Shown here in pieces: positions 1-8,811 of a stretch of 48,545 nt of DNA. The notes under the pieces are model-generated. The model made no database searches and had not been told where the DNA came from. It saw nothing but the letters and a program-made list of their open reading frames with translations. This DNA is from Clostridiales bacterium UBA1390 (GTDB lineage: Bacteria; Bacillota; Clostridia; Lachnospirales; Bianqueaceae), in assembly GCA_002305315.1 (NCBI GenBank), contig DBQQ01000016.1, positions 104,823 to 153,367 on the forward strand. Direction: 5' to 3'. Positions within the stretch are counted from its first letter, which is position 1, and each line of letters begins with the position of its first letter. The position numbers and the translations under genes were made by a program.

Positions 1-43
1 AGGGACTTCAAATGTTACAACCCCAGTAGAATGAATGAGAAAT

Positions 44-76
44 CCGGGAGACTCTCTCGCCCAGAGAGTCTCCCGG
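44..76 (-). terminator. Intrinsic terminator of the aldo-keto reductase gene
   Basis: A perfect 14-bp inverted repeat (44-57 with 63-76) has a 5-nt loop and lies just past the minus-strand stop codon. A weak T-rich tract follows on the minus strand and a TG-rich tract on the plus strand, so it may stop transcription from both sides. Confidence 0.7.
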
Positions 77-100
77 ATGTTGTGTTGTTGGAAGGCAGAA

Positions 101-952
101 TTAGAAGAGAATCTGGTCGGGATCCCGGCTTTCGCCACAGCAACCCTTCAGGGAAGCGATCATCGCCACATCGGCCTCATCCAATTCGAAGTCGAAAACC
201 TGCGCGTTTTCGGCGATCCGTGCAGGCGTCACGGACTTAGGCAGGGGAAGGAAGCCCATCTGCAGGCTCCAGCGGATACAGATCTGTGCCACCGAACGCT
301 GATATTTCTCGGCTAATGCGGTCATCTGAGGCACCTTAAAGATCTTGCCGGTACCCATGGGACTGTAGGCCTCTACCAGGATGTGATGCTCTCTGCAATA
401 GGACACAACGGCATCCTGGGTCTCACCGGGACAAAGCCGGATCTGATTGACCATCGGAGCGATCTCCGCAGTCTCCATCAGTGTATCGATATGATGGGGA
501 AGGAAGTTGCTGACGCCCAGAGCACGGATGCGTCCGGCGCGGTACAGTTCTTCAAAAGCTTTCCAGGAGCCAGCATTGGCTTTCTGCCAGCAGTCGCGGA
601 ACTTGATGGGATTCGGCCAGTGAATCAGGTATAGATCCAGATAGTCAAGCCCTAAAAGTTTCATGGAATGCTCAAAAGCCCGCAGGGTCGTATCATAACC
701 ATGATCTGTATTCCAAAGCTTCGTGGTGATGAAGAGGTCCTTGCGGTCTATGCCGCTTTCACGAATGGCTTCCCCCACGCTGCCCTCATTCCCATAGGCG
801 GCAGCAGTATCAATATGACGATAACCGGCAGAGATAGCGGATAACACCGCATTTTTGGCAATCTCGCCATCGGGAGACTGCCAGGTGCCAAATCCGATAC
901 AGGGAATCGAAACCCCATTGGAAAGTGTATAGGTACTGGTAAGTGTCTGCAT
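101..952 (-). CDS. Aldo/keto reductase
   Basis: A 283-aa NADPH-dependent carbonyl reductase of the AKR superfamily, predicted to be a cytosolic TIM barrel. The catalytic tetrad is complete: D48 (in HIDTAAAYGN), Y53, K78 (TTKLW) and H111 (LIHWPNP). The family motif GVSNF follows. Length is normal for AKR5-type enzymes such as 2,5-diketo-gluconate or glyoxal reductases. The start has an AAGGGGG ribosome site. It is a single-gene unit with its own promoter (989-1017) and terminator (44-76). Substrate cannot be told from sequence; reduction of reactive aldehydes or keto sugars is the usual role. Confidence 0.93.
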   Translation of the reverse strand: MQTLTSTYTLSNGVSIPCIGFGTWQSPDGEIAKNAVLSAISAGYRHIDTAAAYGNEGSVGEAIRESGIDRKDLFITTKLWNTDHGYDTTLRAFEHSMKLLGLDYLDLYLIHWPNPIKFRDCWQKANAGSWKAFEELYRAGRIRALGVSNFLPHHIDTLMETAEIAPMVNQIRLCPGETQDAVVSYCREHHILVEAYSPMGTGKIFKVPQMTALAEKYQRSVAQICIRWSLQMGFLPLPKSVTPARIAENAQVFDFELDEADVAMIASLKGCCGESRDPDQILF

Positions 953-988
953 GATAAAACCCCCTTAGAAATTATGTTTTACACATAT

Positions 989-1017
989 AGGATACAGAAA
1001 AAAGAGAGAAAAGTCAA
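989..1017 (-). promoter_or_regulatory. Promoter for the aldo-keto reductase gene
   Basis: On the minus strand, -35 TTGACT (1012-1017) and -10 TATCCT (989-994) are separated by 17 bp. The spacer is almost entirely pyrimidine. Confidence 0.65.
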
Positions 1018-1035
1018 GAGAGAGACACCTGCCTC

Positions 1036-1064
1036 TTGCAAAGATTTACCAAAAGAGGTATAAT
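1036..1064 (+). promoter_or_regulatory. Promoter for pepF-pepT
   Basis: TTGCAA (1036-1041), 17-bp spacer, TATAAT (1059-1064). It sits 43 bp before the pepF start and diverges from the aldo-keto reductase promoter. Confidence 0.8.
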
Positions 1065-1106
1065 AAACATACATTTTCAGTATGAAAAGAAAGGGATGGG
1101 AATAGA

Positions 1107-2912
1107 ATGTCACAGGAACGTATTCCAAAGAGAACTGAATTAGACCCCAAGGACACCTGGGCGACAGAAGATCTGTTTGTCTCCGATGAAGCTTGGCTTA
1201 CAGAGTTTGCGAACTGCTCCGATATTCCGGAGAAGTTAGCGGCATATAAAGGAACACTGGGAGAAAGTGCGGAGAATCTGCTGGCATGGCTCAAGTTCTG
1301 CGATGAAGTGAATCTGAAGCTGAGCCGTCTGGCCTCCTATGCGCATCTGAAGGCCGATGAGGACTCTGCAGTATCCAAGTATCAGGATTTCAGGGGCAAG
1401 ATCGCGGGGCTTTTAGCTAAGGTAGGTGCGGCATCAGCTTTCGAGGAGCCGGAGATCATGGCGATTCCGCAAGAAAAACTGGAACAGTTTCGTAAAGAAG
1501 AACCGGGACTCGCGATGTATGACCGGTATCTCTACAAGATGCTTCGCAGAAAAGAACATGTGCTGAGCGAGGCGGAGGAGAGGATCTTGGCTTCTGCAGG
1601 AGAAGTGTGTGACAGTCCGGATCTGATTGGTTCCACATTCCGCAACGCGGATCTGAAATTCCCGGATGCGGTGGATAGCGAAGGAAAGCCGCATGCGTTG
1701 ACGGCCGGTTCCTATGCTTCCCTGCTGCAGAGTCCGGATCGGGTGCTGCGCGAGAGTGCCTTTAAGAACACGTATCATACCTATGAGCAGTTTCGCAATA
1801 CCGTTGCCGCTATCCTGAATGCGCAGATGAAGCAGCTCATCTTCAATGCGCGCACCCGTAAGTTTGATTCCTCGCTGGAGGCGGCGCTTTTCCGCAATGA
1901 AGTTCCGGTATCCGTATATCACAACCTGATAGAGGCCGTACACGCCAATATGGATACGTTGCATCGCTATATGGATCTGCGCAAGAAGCTGATGGGCGTG
2001 GATGAGCTGCATATGTATGATATTTACGTGCCATTGGTGACAGAATCGGATCAGGAAATCACCTTCGAGCAGGCGAAGGAGACGGTGCTGGAAGGCCTGG
2101 CGGTGTTGGGAGAGGACTACCTGGATGTGCTGCGGGAAGGGTTTACGCATCGTTGGATCGATGTATACGAGAATGAAGGAAAACGCAGCGGCGCCTATTC
2201 TTCCGGCGCACGTCCGCACCCCTATGTGCTGCTGAACCATAAGAATACATTGGACAGCCAGTTCACATTAGCCCATGAAATGGGCCACGCGCTGCACAGC
2301 TATTTCTCGAAGAAGACACAGCCCGTGGTCAACTCCCAGTATGTGATCTTCGTGGCCGAGGTGGCGTCTACCTGTAACGAGGTGCTGCTGATGAAGCATC
2401 TTCTTGCCAAGACAGAGGACAAGCAGGAGAGGGCTTATCTGATCAACTATTTCCTGGAGCAGTTCAGAACCACGCTGTACCGGCAGACCCAGTTCGCAGA
2501 GTTTGAGATGATGATGAGTCAGAAAGCGGAAGCGGGAGAAGAGCTGACGGCGGATCTGTTATGCGATATGTACTATCAGCTGAATCGGGAATATTATGGA
2601 GAGAACATGGCGGAAGACCGGGAGATCGCCATCGAATGGGGGCGTGTACCGCATTTCTTCTATGATTTCTACGTATTCCAGTATGCTACGGGATTCTCAG
2701 CGGCGGTGGCGATCGCAAATCGGATTCTGGAAAAGGGAGAGGAAGCAGTGAAGGATTATCGGACGTTCCTGTCTTCGGGCGGCAGTCAGGATCCGATCTC
2801 TCTCCTGAAGATTGCTGGTGTTGACATGACGACGGCACAGCCGGTGAATGACGCGCTGAAGCTCTTTAATGAGCTGATCAGCGAGATGGAAAGCCTGATG
2901 GAGGAGAAATAA
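1107..2912 (+). CDS. pepF: Oligoendopeptidase F (M3 family)
   Basis: A 601-aa cytosolic zinc metallopeptidase that cleaves oligopeptides. The zinc site HEMGH is at residues 390-394, with H390 and H394 as ligands and E391 as catalytic base. E418, in FVAEVAST, is the expected third ligand. Full length for bacterial PepF (about 600 aa). The start is preceded by AAGGGATGGG at 6-nt spacing. It is followed after one base by pepT, so the pair probably finishes degradation of imported or recycled peptides: PepF cuts oligopeptides and PepT cuts tripeptides. Confidence 0.97.
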   Translation: MSQERIPKRTELDPKDTWATEDLFVSDEAWLTEFANCSDIPEKLAAYKGTLGESAENLLAWLKFCDEVNLKLSRLASYAHLKADEDSAVSKYQDFRGKIAGLLAKVGAASAFEEPEIMAIPQEKLEQFRKEEPGLAMYDRYLYKMLRRKEHVLSEAEERILASAGEVCDSPDLIGSTFRNADLKFPDAVDSEGKPHALTAGSYASLLQSPDRVLRESAFKNTYHTYEQFRNTVAAILNAQMKQLIFNARTRKFDSSLEAALFRNEVPVSVYHNLIEAVHANMDTLHRYMDLRKKLMGVDELHMYDIYVPLVTESDQEITFEQAKETVLEGLAVLGEDYLDVLREGFTHRWIDVYENEGKRSGAYSSGARPHPYVLLNHKNTLDSQFTLAHEMGHALHSYFSKKTQPVVNSQYVIFVAEVASTCNEVLLMKHLLAKTEDKQERAYLINYFLEQFRTTLYRQTQFAEFEMMMSQKAEAGEELTADLLCDMYYQLNREYYGENMAEDREIAIEWGRVPHFFYDFYVFQYATGFSAAVAIANRILEKGEEAVKDYRTFLSSGGSQDPISLLKIAGVDMTTAQPVNDALKLFNELISEMESLMEEK

Positions 2913-2913
2913 G

Positions 2914-4155
2914 ATGCGAGCCTACGAGAGACTGATACAGTATACGAAATATCCAACCGCCTCGGATGAGAATAGTCCGTCCTGTCCCAGTACGCCTGCG
3001 CAGCTTGTGTTTGCGCAGGCATTGGTGGAGGAGATGAAGACGCTGGGTGTAGTCGATGTCCGCGTGGATGAGCATGGATACGTGTACGGTACGATCCCGG
3101 AGAATATTAAGGACTGGCAGGGAGCTGTTATTGGCTTTATCGCGCATATGGATGTGGTCGATGTGGTGCCCTATGAGAACATCCAACCCCGTGTGGTGAA
3201 AAACTATCAGGGGGAGGATATCGTGCTGAAAAAGGAGCAGGGAATTCTCCTGTCTCCGTCCGTATTTCCAGAGCTGAAGCGGTATCAGGGATGTGATCTT
3301 CTGGTGACAGATGGAACTACGCTGCTGGGGGCGGATGATAAGGCCGGAATCGCCGACATCCTCACGATGGCAGAATATTTTCAGAAGAATCCGGAAGTGC
3401 CGCACGGAAGGATCCAGATCGCCTTTACACCGGATGAGGAGATTGGCCGAGGGGCAGATCTTTTCGACGTGAAAGGGTTCGGTGCGGATTATGCGTATAC
3501 CATCGATGGTGGAGCCTTTGGCGAGGTGGAATATGAGACCTTCAATGCGGCTTCTGCCAAGATCACGATCACGGGCAAGAGCATTCATCCGGGCAGCGCG
3601 AAGAATCAGATGGTGAACGCGGCACGAATCGCCATCGAACTGGACCGTCTGCTGCCGGAAGCTGAGCGACCGGAGCATACGGAAAACAGAGAAGGTTTTT
3701 TCCATCTGAATGAGATCGAGGGAGCCGAAGAGAAGGCTATTATGAAGTATATTCTGCGGGATCATGATGCCGCTAAGCTGGAGGAGAAGAAGCGGGTGCT
3801 TGCAGGCGCTGTAGATTTTCTGAACGTGAAGTACGGCGAAGGTACGGTGGAAGCCGATATACAGGACAACTACCGCAACATGATCGAACAGATCAAACCG
3901 CATTGGCATCTGATTGAGATTGCCTGCGAAGAGGTCAAGGCATTGGGCGGGACGCCCGTGAGTGTTCCCGTGCGCGGTGGTACGGATGGGTGCCGGTTGT
4001 CTTTCATGGGACTGCCCTGTCCGAATCTGGGTACAGGAGGTCACAACGGGCATGGACGTCTGGAGTATGCCTGCGTGCAGGAGATGGATCAGACTGTGGA
4101 ACTGCTGATCCGGATCGCCGGACGCTATGCAAAGATGCCGGCGAGAGAAAAGTAA
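2914..4155 (+). CDS. pepT: Peptidase T (tripeptide aminopeptidase, M20B)
   Basis: A 413-aa dinuclear zinc aminopeptidase that releases N-terminal residues from tripeptides in the cytosol. The metal and catalytic residues are visible: H78 and D80 in GFIAHMDVVD, bridging D141 in LLGADDKAG, E175/E176 in FTPDEEIGRG, D198 in TIDGG, and the C-terminal GTGGHNGHGRLE histidine motif. Length matches the family. It starts one base after the pepF stop with the ribosome site inside the pepF end, so the two are translationally linked. Confidence 0.97.
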   Translation: MRAYERLIQYTKYPTASDENSPSCPSTPAQLVFAQALVEEMKTLGVVDVRVDEHGYVYGTIPENIKDWQGAVIGFIAHMDVVDVVPYENIQPRVVKNYQGEDIVLKKEQGILLSPSVFPELKRYQGCDLLVTDGTTLLGADDKAGIADILTMAEYFQKNPEVPHGRIQIAFTPDEEIGRGADLFDVKGFGADYAYTIDGGAFGEVEYETFNAASAKITITGKSIHPGSAKNQMVNAARIAIELDRLLPEAERPEHTENREGFFHLNEIEGAEEKAIMKYILRDHDAAKLEEKKRVLAGAVDFLNVKYGEGTVEADIQDNYRNMIEQIKPHWHLIEIACEEVKALGGTPVSVPVRGGTDGCRLSFMGLPCPNLGTGGHNGHGRLEYACVQEMDQTVELLIRIAGRYAKMPAREK

Positions 4156-4170
4156 AATCTGGGGAAGCAA

Positions 4171-4199
4171 TTGATTTCTGCGTGCAAATCAGGTATAAT
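4171..4199 (+). promoter_or_regulatory. Promoter for the fructose-bisphosphate aldolase gene
   Basis: TTGATT (4171-4176), 17-bp spacer, TATAAT (4194-4199), 16 bp after the pepT stop. Confidence 0.75.
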
Positions 4200-4230
4200 A
4201 AAGCTAACCTATAAATGAGGAGGGATCTGA

Positions 4231-5097
4231 ATGTTAGTATCGGCAAAGGAAATGCTGGTGAAGGCAAAAGCAGGCCATTACGCGGTAGGACAATTTAATA
4301 TCAATAATCTGGAATGGACCAAGGCCATTCTGACGGCGGCGCAGGATATGAAGTCTCCGGTGATCCTGGGGGTTTCGGAAGGAGCCTCCAAGTATATGAC
4401 AGGATATAAAACCGTAGCAGCTATGGTACGGGCCATGGACGAGGTTCTGGGTATTACCGTACCGGTAGCGATTCACCTGGATCATGGTGAATATGAGGGC
4501 GCGAAGAAAGCCATGATGGATGGATATACTTCCGTCATGTTTGATGGTTCCAAGTATCCGATCGATGAGAATATCGAGAAGACCAAGGAGATCATCAGTC
4601 TGGCGCATGCGCGCGGAGTCTCTGTGGAAGCGGAAGTGGGCTCCATCGGCGGCGAAGAAGACGGCGTAGTAGGTGCTGGCGAGATCGCGGATCCCATGGA
4701 GTGTAAACGGATTGCGGATCTGGGTGTGGATATGCTGGCAGCAGGCATTGGCAATATCCATGGAAAATACCCGGCAAACTGGAAAGGTCTCGATTTTAGT
4801 GTATTGGCGAAGATCCAGGAGCTGACTGGTCAGATGCCGCTGGTACTGCATGGCGGTACGGGGATTCCGGAGGGGATGATTCGAGAGGCGATTCATCTGG
4901 GCGTATCCAAGATCAATGTGAATACGGAGTGTCAGCTGTCCTTTGCGGAAGCGACACGTAAGTACATTGAAGCGGGGAAGGACCTGCAGGGAAAGGGATA
5001 CGATCCGCGCAAACTCTTAAAACCCGGCACAGATGCAATCTATAATACAGTCATAGAGAAAATCAAACTTTTTGGTAGTGAGGGAAAGGCTGAATAA
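4231..5097 (+). CDS. fba: Class II fructose-1,6-bisphosphate aldolase
   Basis: A 288-aa zinc aldolase of glycolysis and gluconeogenesis, interconverting fructose 1,6-bisphosphate with dihydroxyacetone phosphate and glyceraldehyde 3-phosphate. Catalytic D84 and zinc ligand H85 are in HLDHGEY. E135 is in the EAEVGSIGGEED signature. Zinc ligands H177 (GNIHGKYP) and H207 (LHGGTGIPE) are present. Length and motifs fit the Gram-positive FbaA type. Tagatose-bisphosphate aldolases share this fold, but no tagatose genes are nearby. The ribosome site GAGGAGGG is strong, and it has its own promoter. The next gene starts one base after the stop. Confidence 0.95.
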   Translation: MLVSAKEMLVKAKAGHYAVGQFNINNLEWTKAILTAAQDMKSPVILGVSEGASKYMTGYKTVAAMVRAMDEVLGITVPVAIHLDHGEYEGAKKAMMDGYTSVMFDGSKYPIDENIEKTKEIISLAHARGVSVEAEVGSIGGEEDGVVGAGEIADPMECKRIADLGVDMLAAGIGNIHGKYPANWKGLDFSVLAKIQELTGQMPLVLHGGTGIPEGMIREAIHLGVSKINVNTECQLSFAEATRKYIEAGKDLQGKGYDPRKLLKPGTDAIYNTVIEKIKLFGSEGKAE

Positions 5098-5098
5098 G

Positions 5099-6001
5099 AT
5101 GAGTACATCCTTGGTAATTATGGCGGCGGGCATGGGATCCCGCTATGGCGGCAATAAGCAGACGGATTCGATTGGTCCGCACGGAGAGATTCTGATGGAG
5201 TATTCCATCTACGACGCGGTAGAGGCCGGCTTCGATCAGGTGGTTTTTATCATCAAACCGGAGATGGAAACATCCTTCAGGGAGCGCTATGGGAACAAGA
5301 TCGCGCAGAAGGTGAAAGTAGCCTACGCGTTTCAGAGTTTTGACAGCGTGCCGGATTTCTATCAGATCCCCGCGGAGCGGGTAAAGCCCTTTGGCACAGC
5401 ACATGCGGTGTTATGTGCCAGAGACGTGGTGGATGGTCCTTTTGCGGTCATCAATGCGGACGATTATTATGGCAAGACAGCATTTCGTTCGATGTATGAG
5501 AAGCTGCAGGAGCTTGCGCCCGCAGGAGAAGCCGCGATGGTGGGATATCGCTTGCGCAATACGGTATCCGAGAACGGACATGTGACACGGGGTGTCTGCA
5601 AGGTAGCAGACGGCCGGCTGGAGGAAGTGGTGGAGACCTATAAGATCATGCCCTTCCCCGACGGTACGATCCGGGATGTCAATGAGGATCCCAATGGCGT
5701 TCTGCTGGATCCGGATTGTCTCGTCTCCATGAATTTCTGGGGATTCACACCTTGGATTTTTGAGAAACTAGAGGATGCGTTTACCGCGTTCCTGAAGGCG
5801 CTTGCGCCGGAGGATATCAAGGCAGAATGCCTGCTGCCCGCAGTGGTGGATCAGCAGATGAAGGCTGGTAATCTGGTGACGTATGTGTTGTCTACCGATG
5901 CGGTCTGGTTTGGAGTCACCTATCGGGAAGATAAGGCGTATGTCCAGGAGGAACTTCGCAAGCTTCATGAAGCAGGCGACTATCCGGACTCTTTATATTA
6001 A
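5099..6001 (+). CDS. Nucleotidyltransferase family protein (sugar-1-phosphate type)
   Basis: About 300 aa. The N-terminal segment MAAGMGSRYGGNKQ is the nucleotide-binding signature (GxGxR ... K) of sugar-1-phosphate nucleotidyltransferases. VINADDYYGK is the usual metal-binding Asp region. No left-handed beta-helix or other C-terminal domain is visible. ATG 5099 is chosen because it is one base past the aldolase stop, has a GAGGGAAAGG ribosome site, and begins directly at the Rossmann-like strand; an upstream in-frame TTG at 5072 would overlap the aldolase. The sugar and nucleotide substrates cannot be assigned. Co-transcription with aldolase suggests a link to central sugar phosphates. Confidence 0.85.
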   Translation: MSTSLVIMAAGMGSRYGGNKQTDSIGPHGEILMEYSIYDAVEAGFDQVVFIIKPEMETSFRERYGNKIAQKVKVAYAFQSFDSVPDFYQIPAERVKPFGTAHAVLCARDVVDGPFAVINADDYYGKTAFRSMYEKLQELAPAGEAAMVGYRLRNTVSENGHVTRGVCKVADGRLEEVVETYKIMPFPDGTIRDVNEDPNGVLLDPDCLVSMNFWGFTPWIFEKLEDAFTAFLKALAPEDIKAECLLPAVVDQQMKAGNLVTYVLSTDAVWFGVTYREDKAYVQEELRKLHEAGDYPDSLY

Positions 6002-6010
6002 ATATAGAAT

Positions 6011-6051
6011 AAAAAAGGCTTGAGATTGACAGAGAATCTCAAGCCTTTTTT
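6011..6051. terminator. Bidirectional terminator between the nucleotidyltransferase and Rrf2 genes
   Basis: A perfect 17-bp stem (6011-6027 with 6035-6051) has A-run and T-run ends, so it works on both strands between two convergent genes. Confidence 0.9.
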
Positions 6052-6061
6052 GTCCGTAAAA

Positions 6062-6481
6062 TCAGGATTGGGGCGTTTCTGTTTCCATCAGATCAGCCAG
6101 TGTAATACTATCCAGAAACTGTCGGATCAGTGTGTCCAGCTTCTGCCAGACAGGCAATGTGGGACAATGATCCTTTCTGGAACATTCTTCGGCATTTTCT
6201 TCGATGCAGGCAACGGGCGCCAGACTGCCCTCGGCCAATTGGAGAATCTGTCCCAGGGTATACTGATCGGGAGAGCGGGTCAGGCGATAGCCGCCCCCCT
6301 TGCCCCGGAGTCCCGTCAAAAGATGATTCTCTACTAAGACCTTGATCACATTTTCCAGATATTTCTCGGAGATGTCCTGACGTCGGGCGATTTCTTTCAG
6401 AGGAATATAACCTTCGGAGGACTGCGCTGCCAGATCCAGCATGACGCGCAGGGCATAGCGGCCTCGTGTGGATATAATCAT
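6062..6481 (-). CDS. Rrf2 family regulator, IscR-like with Fe-S ligand cysteines
   Basis: A 139-aa winged-helix repressor. The N-terminal half is a typical Rrf2 helix-turn-helix (RGRYALRVMLDLA ... ISEKYLENVIKVL ... GLRGKGGGYRL). Cysteines C92, C100 and C106 lie where IscR holds its [2Fe-2S] cluster (C92/C98/C104 in E. coli), with a slightly longer first gap. It is divergent from the suf operon and shares a 147-bp control region with it. The likely role is sensing Fe-S status and repressing suf and itself when clusters are plentiful. A cysteine-sensing CymR is less likely because CymR lacks this cysteine set. Confidence 0.9.
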   Translation of the reverse strand: MIISTRGRYALRVMLDLAAQSSEGYIPLKEIARRQDISEKYLENVIKVLVENHLLTGLRGKGGGYRLTRSPDQYTLGQILQLAEGSLAPVACIEENAEECSRKDHCPTLPVWQKLDTLIRQFLDSITLADLMETETPQS

Positions 6482-6515
6482 TAGAACGCCTCCCTTTCAC
6501 TTCGTTGATGAGGTG

Positions 6516-6544
6516 ATTATACTACAAAAAAGAAGAAGAGTCAA
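6516..6544 (-). promoter_or_regulatory. Promoter for the Rrf2 regulator gene
   Basis: On the minus strand, TTGACT (6539-6544), 17-bp pyrimidine-rich spacer, TATAAT (6516-6521). Its -35 box lies 8 bp from the -35 box of the divergent suf promoter. Confidence 0.8.
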
Positions 6545-6545
6545 T

Positions 6546-6613
6546 AAACCTATTGACAAAGTAGGAAATATGGTCTATAGTATGGATAAAACCTATTAAA
6601 TAAGTGGGTTTAG
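6546..6613. promoter_or_regulatory. Candidate Rrf2 operators
   Basis: The 9-mer AAACCTATT occurs at 6546-6554, between the two divergent -35 boxes, and again at 6589-6597, at the expected suf transcription start. The copies are 43 bp (about four helical turns) apart. The downstream copy forms an imperfect dyad with GGGTTT at about 6607-6612. Assignment to the adjacent Rrf2 protein is inference. Confidence 0.5.
6553..6581 (+). promoter_or_regulatory. Promoter for the suf operon
   Basis: Consensus TTGACA (6553-6558), 17-bp spacer, TATAGT (6576-6581). It is bracketed by the repeated 9-mer AAACCTATT. Confidence 0.85.
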
Positions 6614-6627
6614 AGAGGAGGAGAAGG

Positions 6628-7377
6628 ATGGATCGTCATCTGTTAGACATACAGAATCTAAGCGTACAAGTGGAGGAGAAGGAGATTCTGCACCATATAT
6701 CGCTGCAAATACAGAAAGGGGAAACCCATGTATTGATGGGCCCTAATGGAGCCGGAAAGTCCACGCTGGGATATACACTGATGGGACATCCCAGATATCA
6801 GGTCACAGAGGGGCAGATCTGGTTAGCGGGAGAACGGATCGATGAGGAAGGGGCGGATGCAAGGGCCCGGGCGGGGCTGTTTCTATCGTTTCAAAATCCG
6901 TTGGAAGTGCCGGGAGTGACGCTGTCATCGTTTCTTCGAAATGCCTGGCGCCATAGACAGGGAGGAAAACTGAAGGTGTGGGCATTTCAAAAGGAGTTAG
7001 AACGAGTGATGAGTATCCTGCAGATGGAAGAGGCTTATGGAGAACGGGAACTGAACGTAGGGTTTTCGGGAGGAGAGAAGAAGAAGGCGGAGATCCTGCA
7101 GATGCTGATGCTGAAGCCGTCGCTGGCCATTCTGGATGAAACCGATTCGGGCCTCGATGTAGATGCGGTGCGAACAGTGTCTAAGGGCGTGGAAGAGTTT
7201 CAGAAGGACAGGTCAAAGGGCCTGCTGATCATTACCCACAACGCGCAGATCCTGGAGTCATTACAGGTGGATTATACGCATGTTATGGTGGAGGGGCGGA
7301 TTGTCAAGACGGGCGGCGGAGAACTTGTGGAAGAGATTAGCCGTACCGGATTCGAACCCTATATCCGGCAGACATGA
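6628..7377 (+). CDS. sufC: Fe-S cluster assembly ATPase SufC
   Basis: A 249-aa ABC-type ATPase that drives conformational change of the SufBD scaffold. Walker A GPNGAGKST is at 38-46, the signature SGGEKKK at 147-153, and Walker B LAILDE ends at E171 in the SufC-typical LDETDSGLD. ATG 6628 follows a GAGGAGGAGAAGG ribosome site; an in-frame start 24 bp upstream lacks one. It is the first gene of sufCBDSU. Confidence 0.96.
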   Translation: MDRHLLDIQNLSVQVEEKEILHHISLQIQKGETHVLMGPNGAGKSTLGYTLMGHPRYQVTEGQIWLAGERIDEEGADARARAGLFLSFQNPLEVPGVTLSSFLRNAWRHRQGGKLKVWAFQKELERVMSILQMEEAYGERELNVGFSGGEKKKAEILQMLMLKPSLAILDETDSGLDVDAVRTVSKGVEEFQKDRSKGLLIITHNAQILESLQVDYTHVMVEGRIVKTGGGELVEEISRTGFEPYIRQT

Positions 7378-7390
7378 GGAGGAGAAGGGC

Positions 7391-8797
7391 ATGAAGGAGA
7401 AGACCTATATAGAAGATGTTGACAGGAGCATTTACGATATACGAAATGATGAGACGGGAGCCTATCGCCTTCAGGAGGGACTTTCTCAGAAAATAGTAGA
7501 ACGGCTGTCCGAGGAGAAAAGGGATCCGCTCTGGATGCGCCTGTTCAGACTGGAGTCGTTAGCCATCTATCACCAGATGAAGACACCGGATTGGGGACCT
7601 TCTTTAGAAGGTCTGGACATGGATCATATCGCCACGTATGTTCGGCCCAATACAAAGATGACGGCGAAGTGGTCGGAGGTGCCGAAGGAGATTAAGGATA
7701 CCTTTGAGCGTCTGGGCATCCCACAGGCGGAGAGAAAATCGCTGGCCGGAGTGGGTGCGCAGTATGATTCGGAGCTGGTATACCATCATGTGCGCCAGGA
7801 AGTGGAAGAACAGGGCGTGATCTATACCGATATGGAGAGTGCCTTGCGAGGAGAATATGCGGATATGGTGCGTAAGCATTTCATGAAACTGGTAAAGCCT
7901 ACGGATCATAAGTTCGCGGCACTGCATGGTGCGGTCTGGTCAGGCGGTTCCTTTGTCTACGTGCCAGCGGGAGTCTCTGTCACCATTCCATTACAGTCCT
8001 ATTTTCGTTTTAATGCGCCAGGAGCAGGGCAGTTTGAACATACCCTGATCATATTGGAAGAGGAAGCGGATTTGCATTTTATCGAGGGATGCTCTGCACC
8101 TAAGTATAATATCGCGAATCTCCATGCAGGCTGTGTGGAATTATTTGTGGGAAAGAATGCAAGGCTGCGATATTCTACGATCGAAAACTGGTCCAAGAAC
8201 ATGTATAACCTGAATACCAAACGGGCCGTGGTGGAAGAGGGAGGCAGGATGGAATGGGTTTCAGGCTCCTTTGGATCCCATGTATCGTATTTATACCCGA
8301 TGACCATCTTAAAAGGAAAGAATGCCCGGATGGAGTATACGGGCATTACATTCGCAGGAGAAGGACAGAATCTGGATACGGGTGCCAAGGTGGTACATGC
8401 GGCCCCAAAGACTTCTTCTTATATGAACACGCGATCCATCTCCAAGGATGGGGGTATCAGTACCTTTCGCAGCGCGGTGGTGGTGCATAAGGAAGCAAAA
8501 GGCAGCAAGTCGGCCGTATCCTGCCAATCGTTGATGCTGGATTCGGAGTCACGTTCGGATACGATCCCGGCCATGGATATACGAACCCAGGAGGCCGATA
8601 TCGGGCACGAAGCCAGGATCGGACGGATTAGCGATGATGCCGTATTCTATCTGATGAGCCGGGGGATCAGCGAAGAGGACGCCAGAGCCATGATTGTGAG
8701 CGGTTTTGCGGATCAGGTCTCTAAGGAATTGCCATTAGAATATGCACTGGAGATGAATCGTCTGATTGAGCTGGAAATGAAGGGAAGCATAGGATAA
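7391..8797 (+). CDS. sufB: Fe-S cluster assembly scaffold SufB
   Basis: A 468-aa scaffold of the SUF complex with the right-handed beta-helix core typical of the family. Recognised segments include HAAVWSGGSFVYVP-like text near residue 180, the FEHTLIILEE stretch, and DIGHEARIGRISDDAVFYLMSRG near the C-terminus. C378 (SAVSCQS) lies where the functional core cysteine of SufB is expected. ATG 7391 is chosen for its GAGGAGAAGGGC ribosome site 13 bp after sufC; longer in-frame starts run back into sufC. It works with SufC and SufD. Confidence 0.96.
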   Translation: MKEKTYIEDVDRSIYDIRNDETGAYRLQEGLSQKIVERLSEEKRDPLWMRLFRLESLAIYHQMKTPDWGPSLEGLDMDHIATYVRPNTKMTAKWSEVPKEIKDTFERLGIPQAERKSLAGVGAQYDSELVYHHVRQEVEEQGVIYTDMESALRGEYADMVRKHFMKLVKPTDHKFAALHGAVWSGGSFVYVPAGVSVTIPLQSYFRFNAPGAGQFEHTLIILEEEADLHFIEGCSAPKYNIANLHAGCVELFVGKNARLRYSTIENWSKNMYNLNTKRAVVEEGGRMEWVSGSFGSHVSYLYPMTILKGKNARMEYTGITFAGEGQNLDTGAKVVHAAPKTSSYMNTRSISKDGGISTFRSAVVVHKEAKGSKSAVSCQSLMLDSESRSDTIPAMDIRTQEADIGHEARIGRISDDAVFYLMSRGISEEDARAMIVSGFADQVSKELPLEYALEMNRLIELEMKGSIG

Positions 8798-8811
8798 AGG
8801 AGGGACAATGG

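Noticed and set aside
2878..4170. Long open frame on the minus strand opposite pepT
   Set aside because: It mirrors a clear peptidase T gene, is rich in His, Arg and Leu with no family likeness, and has no ribosome site. The same holds for the long antisense frames at 1434-2240, 16608-18056, 39395-40510, 40943-41947 and 45912-47114.
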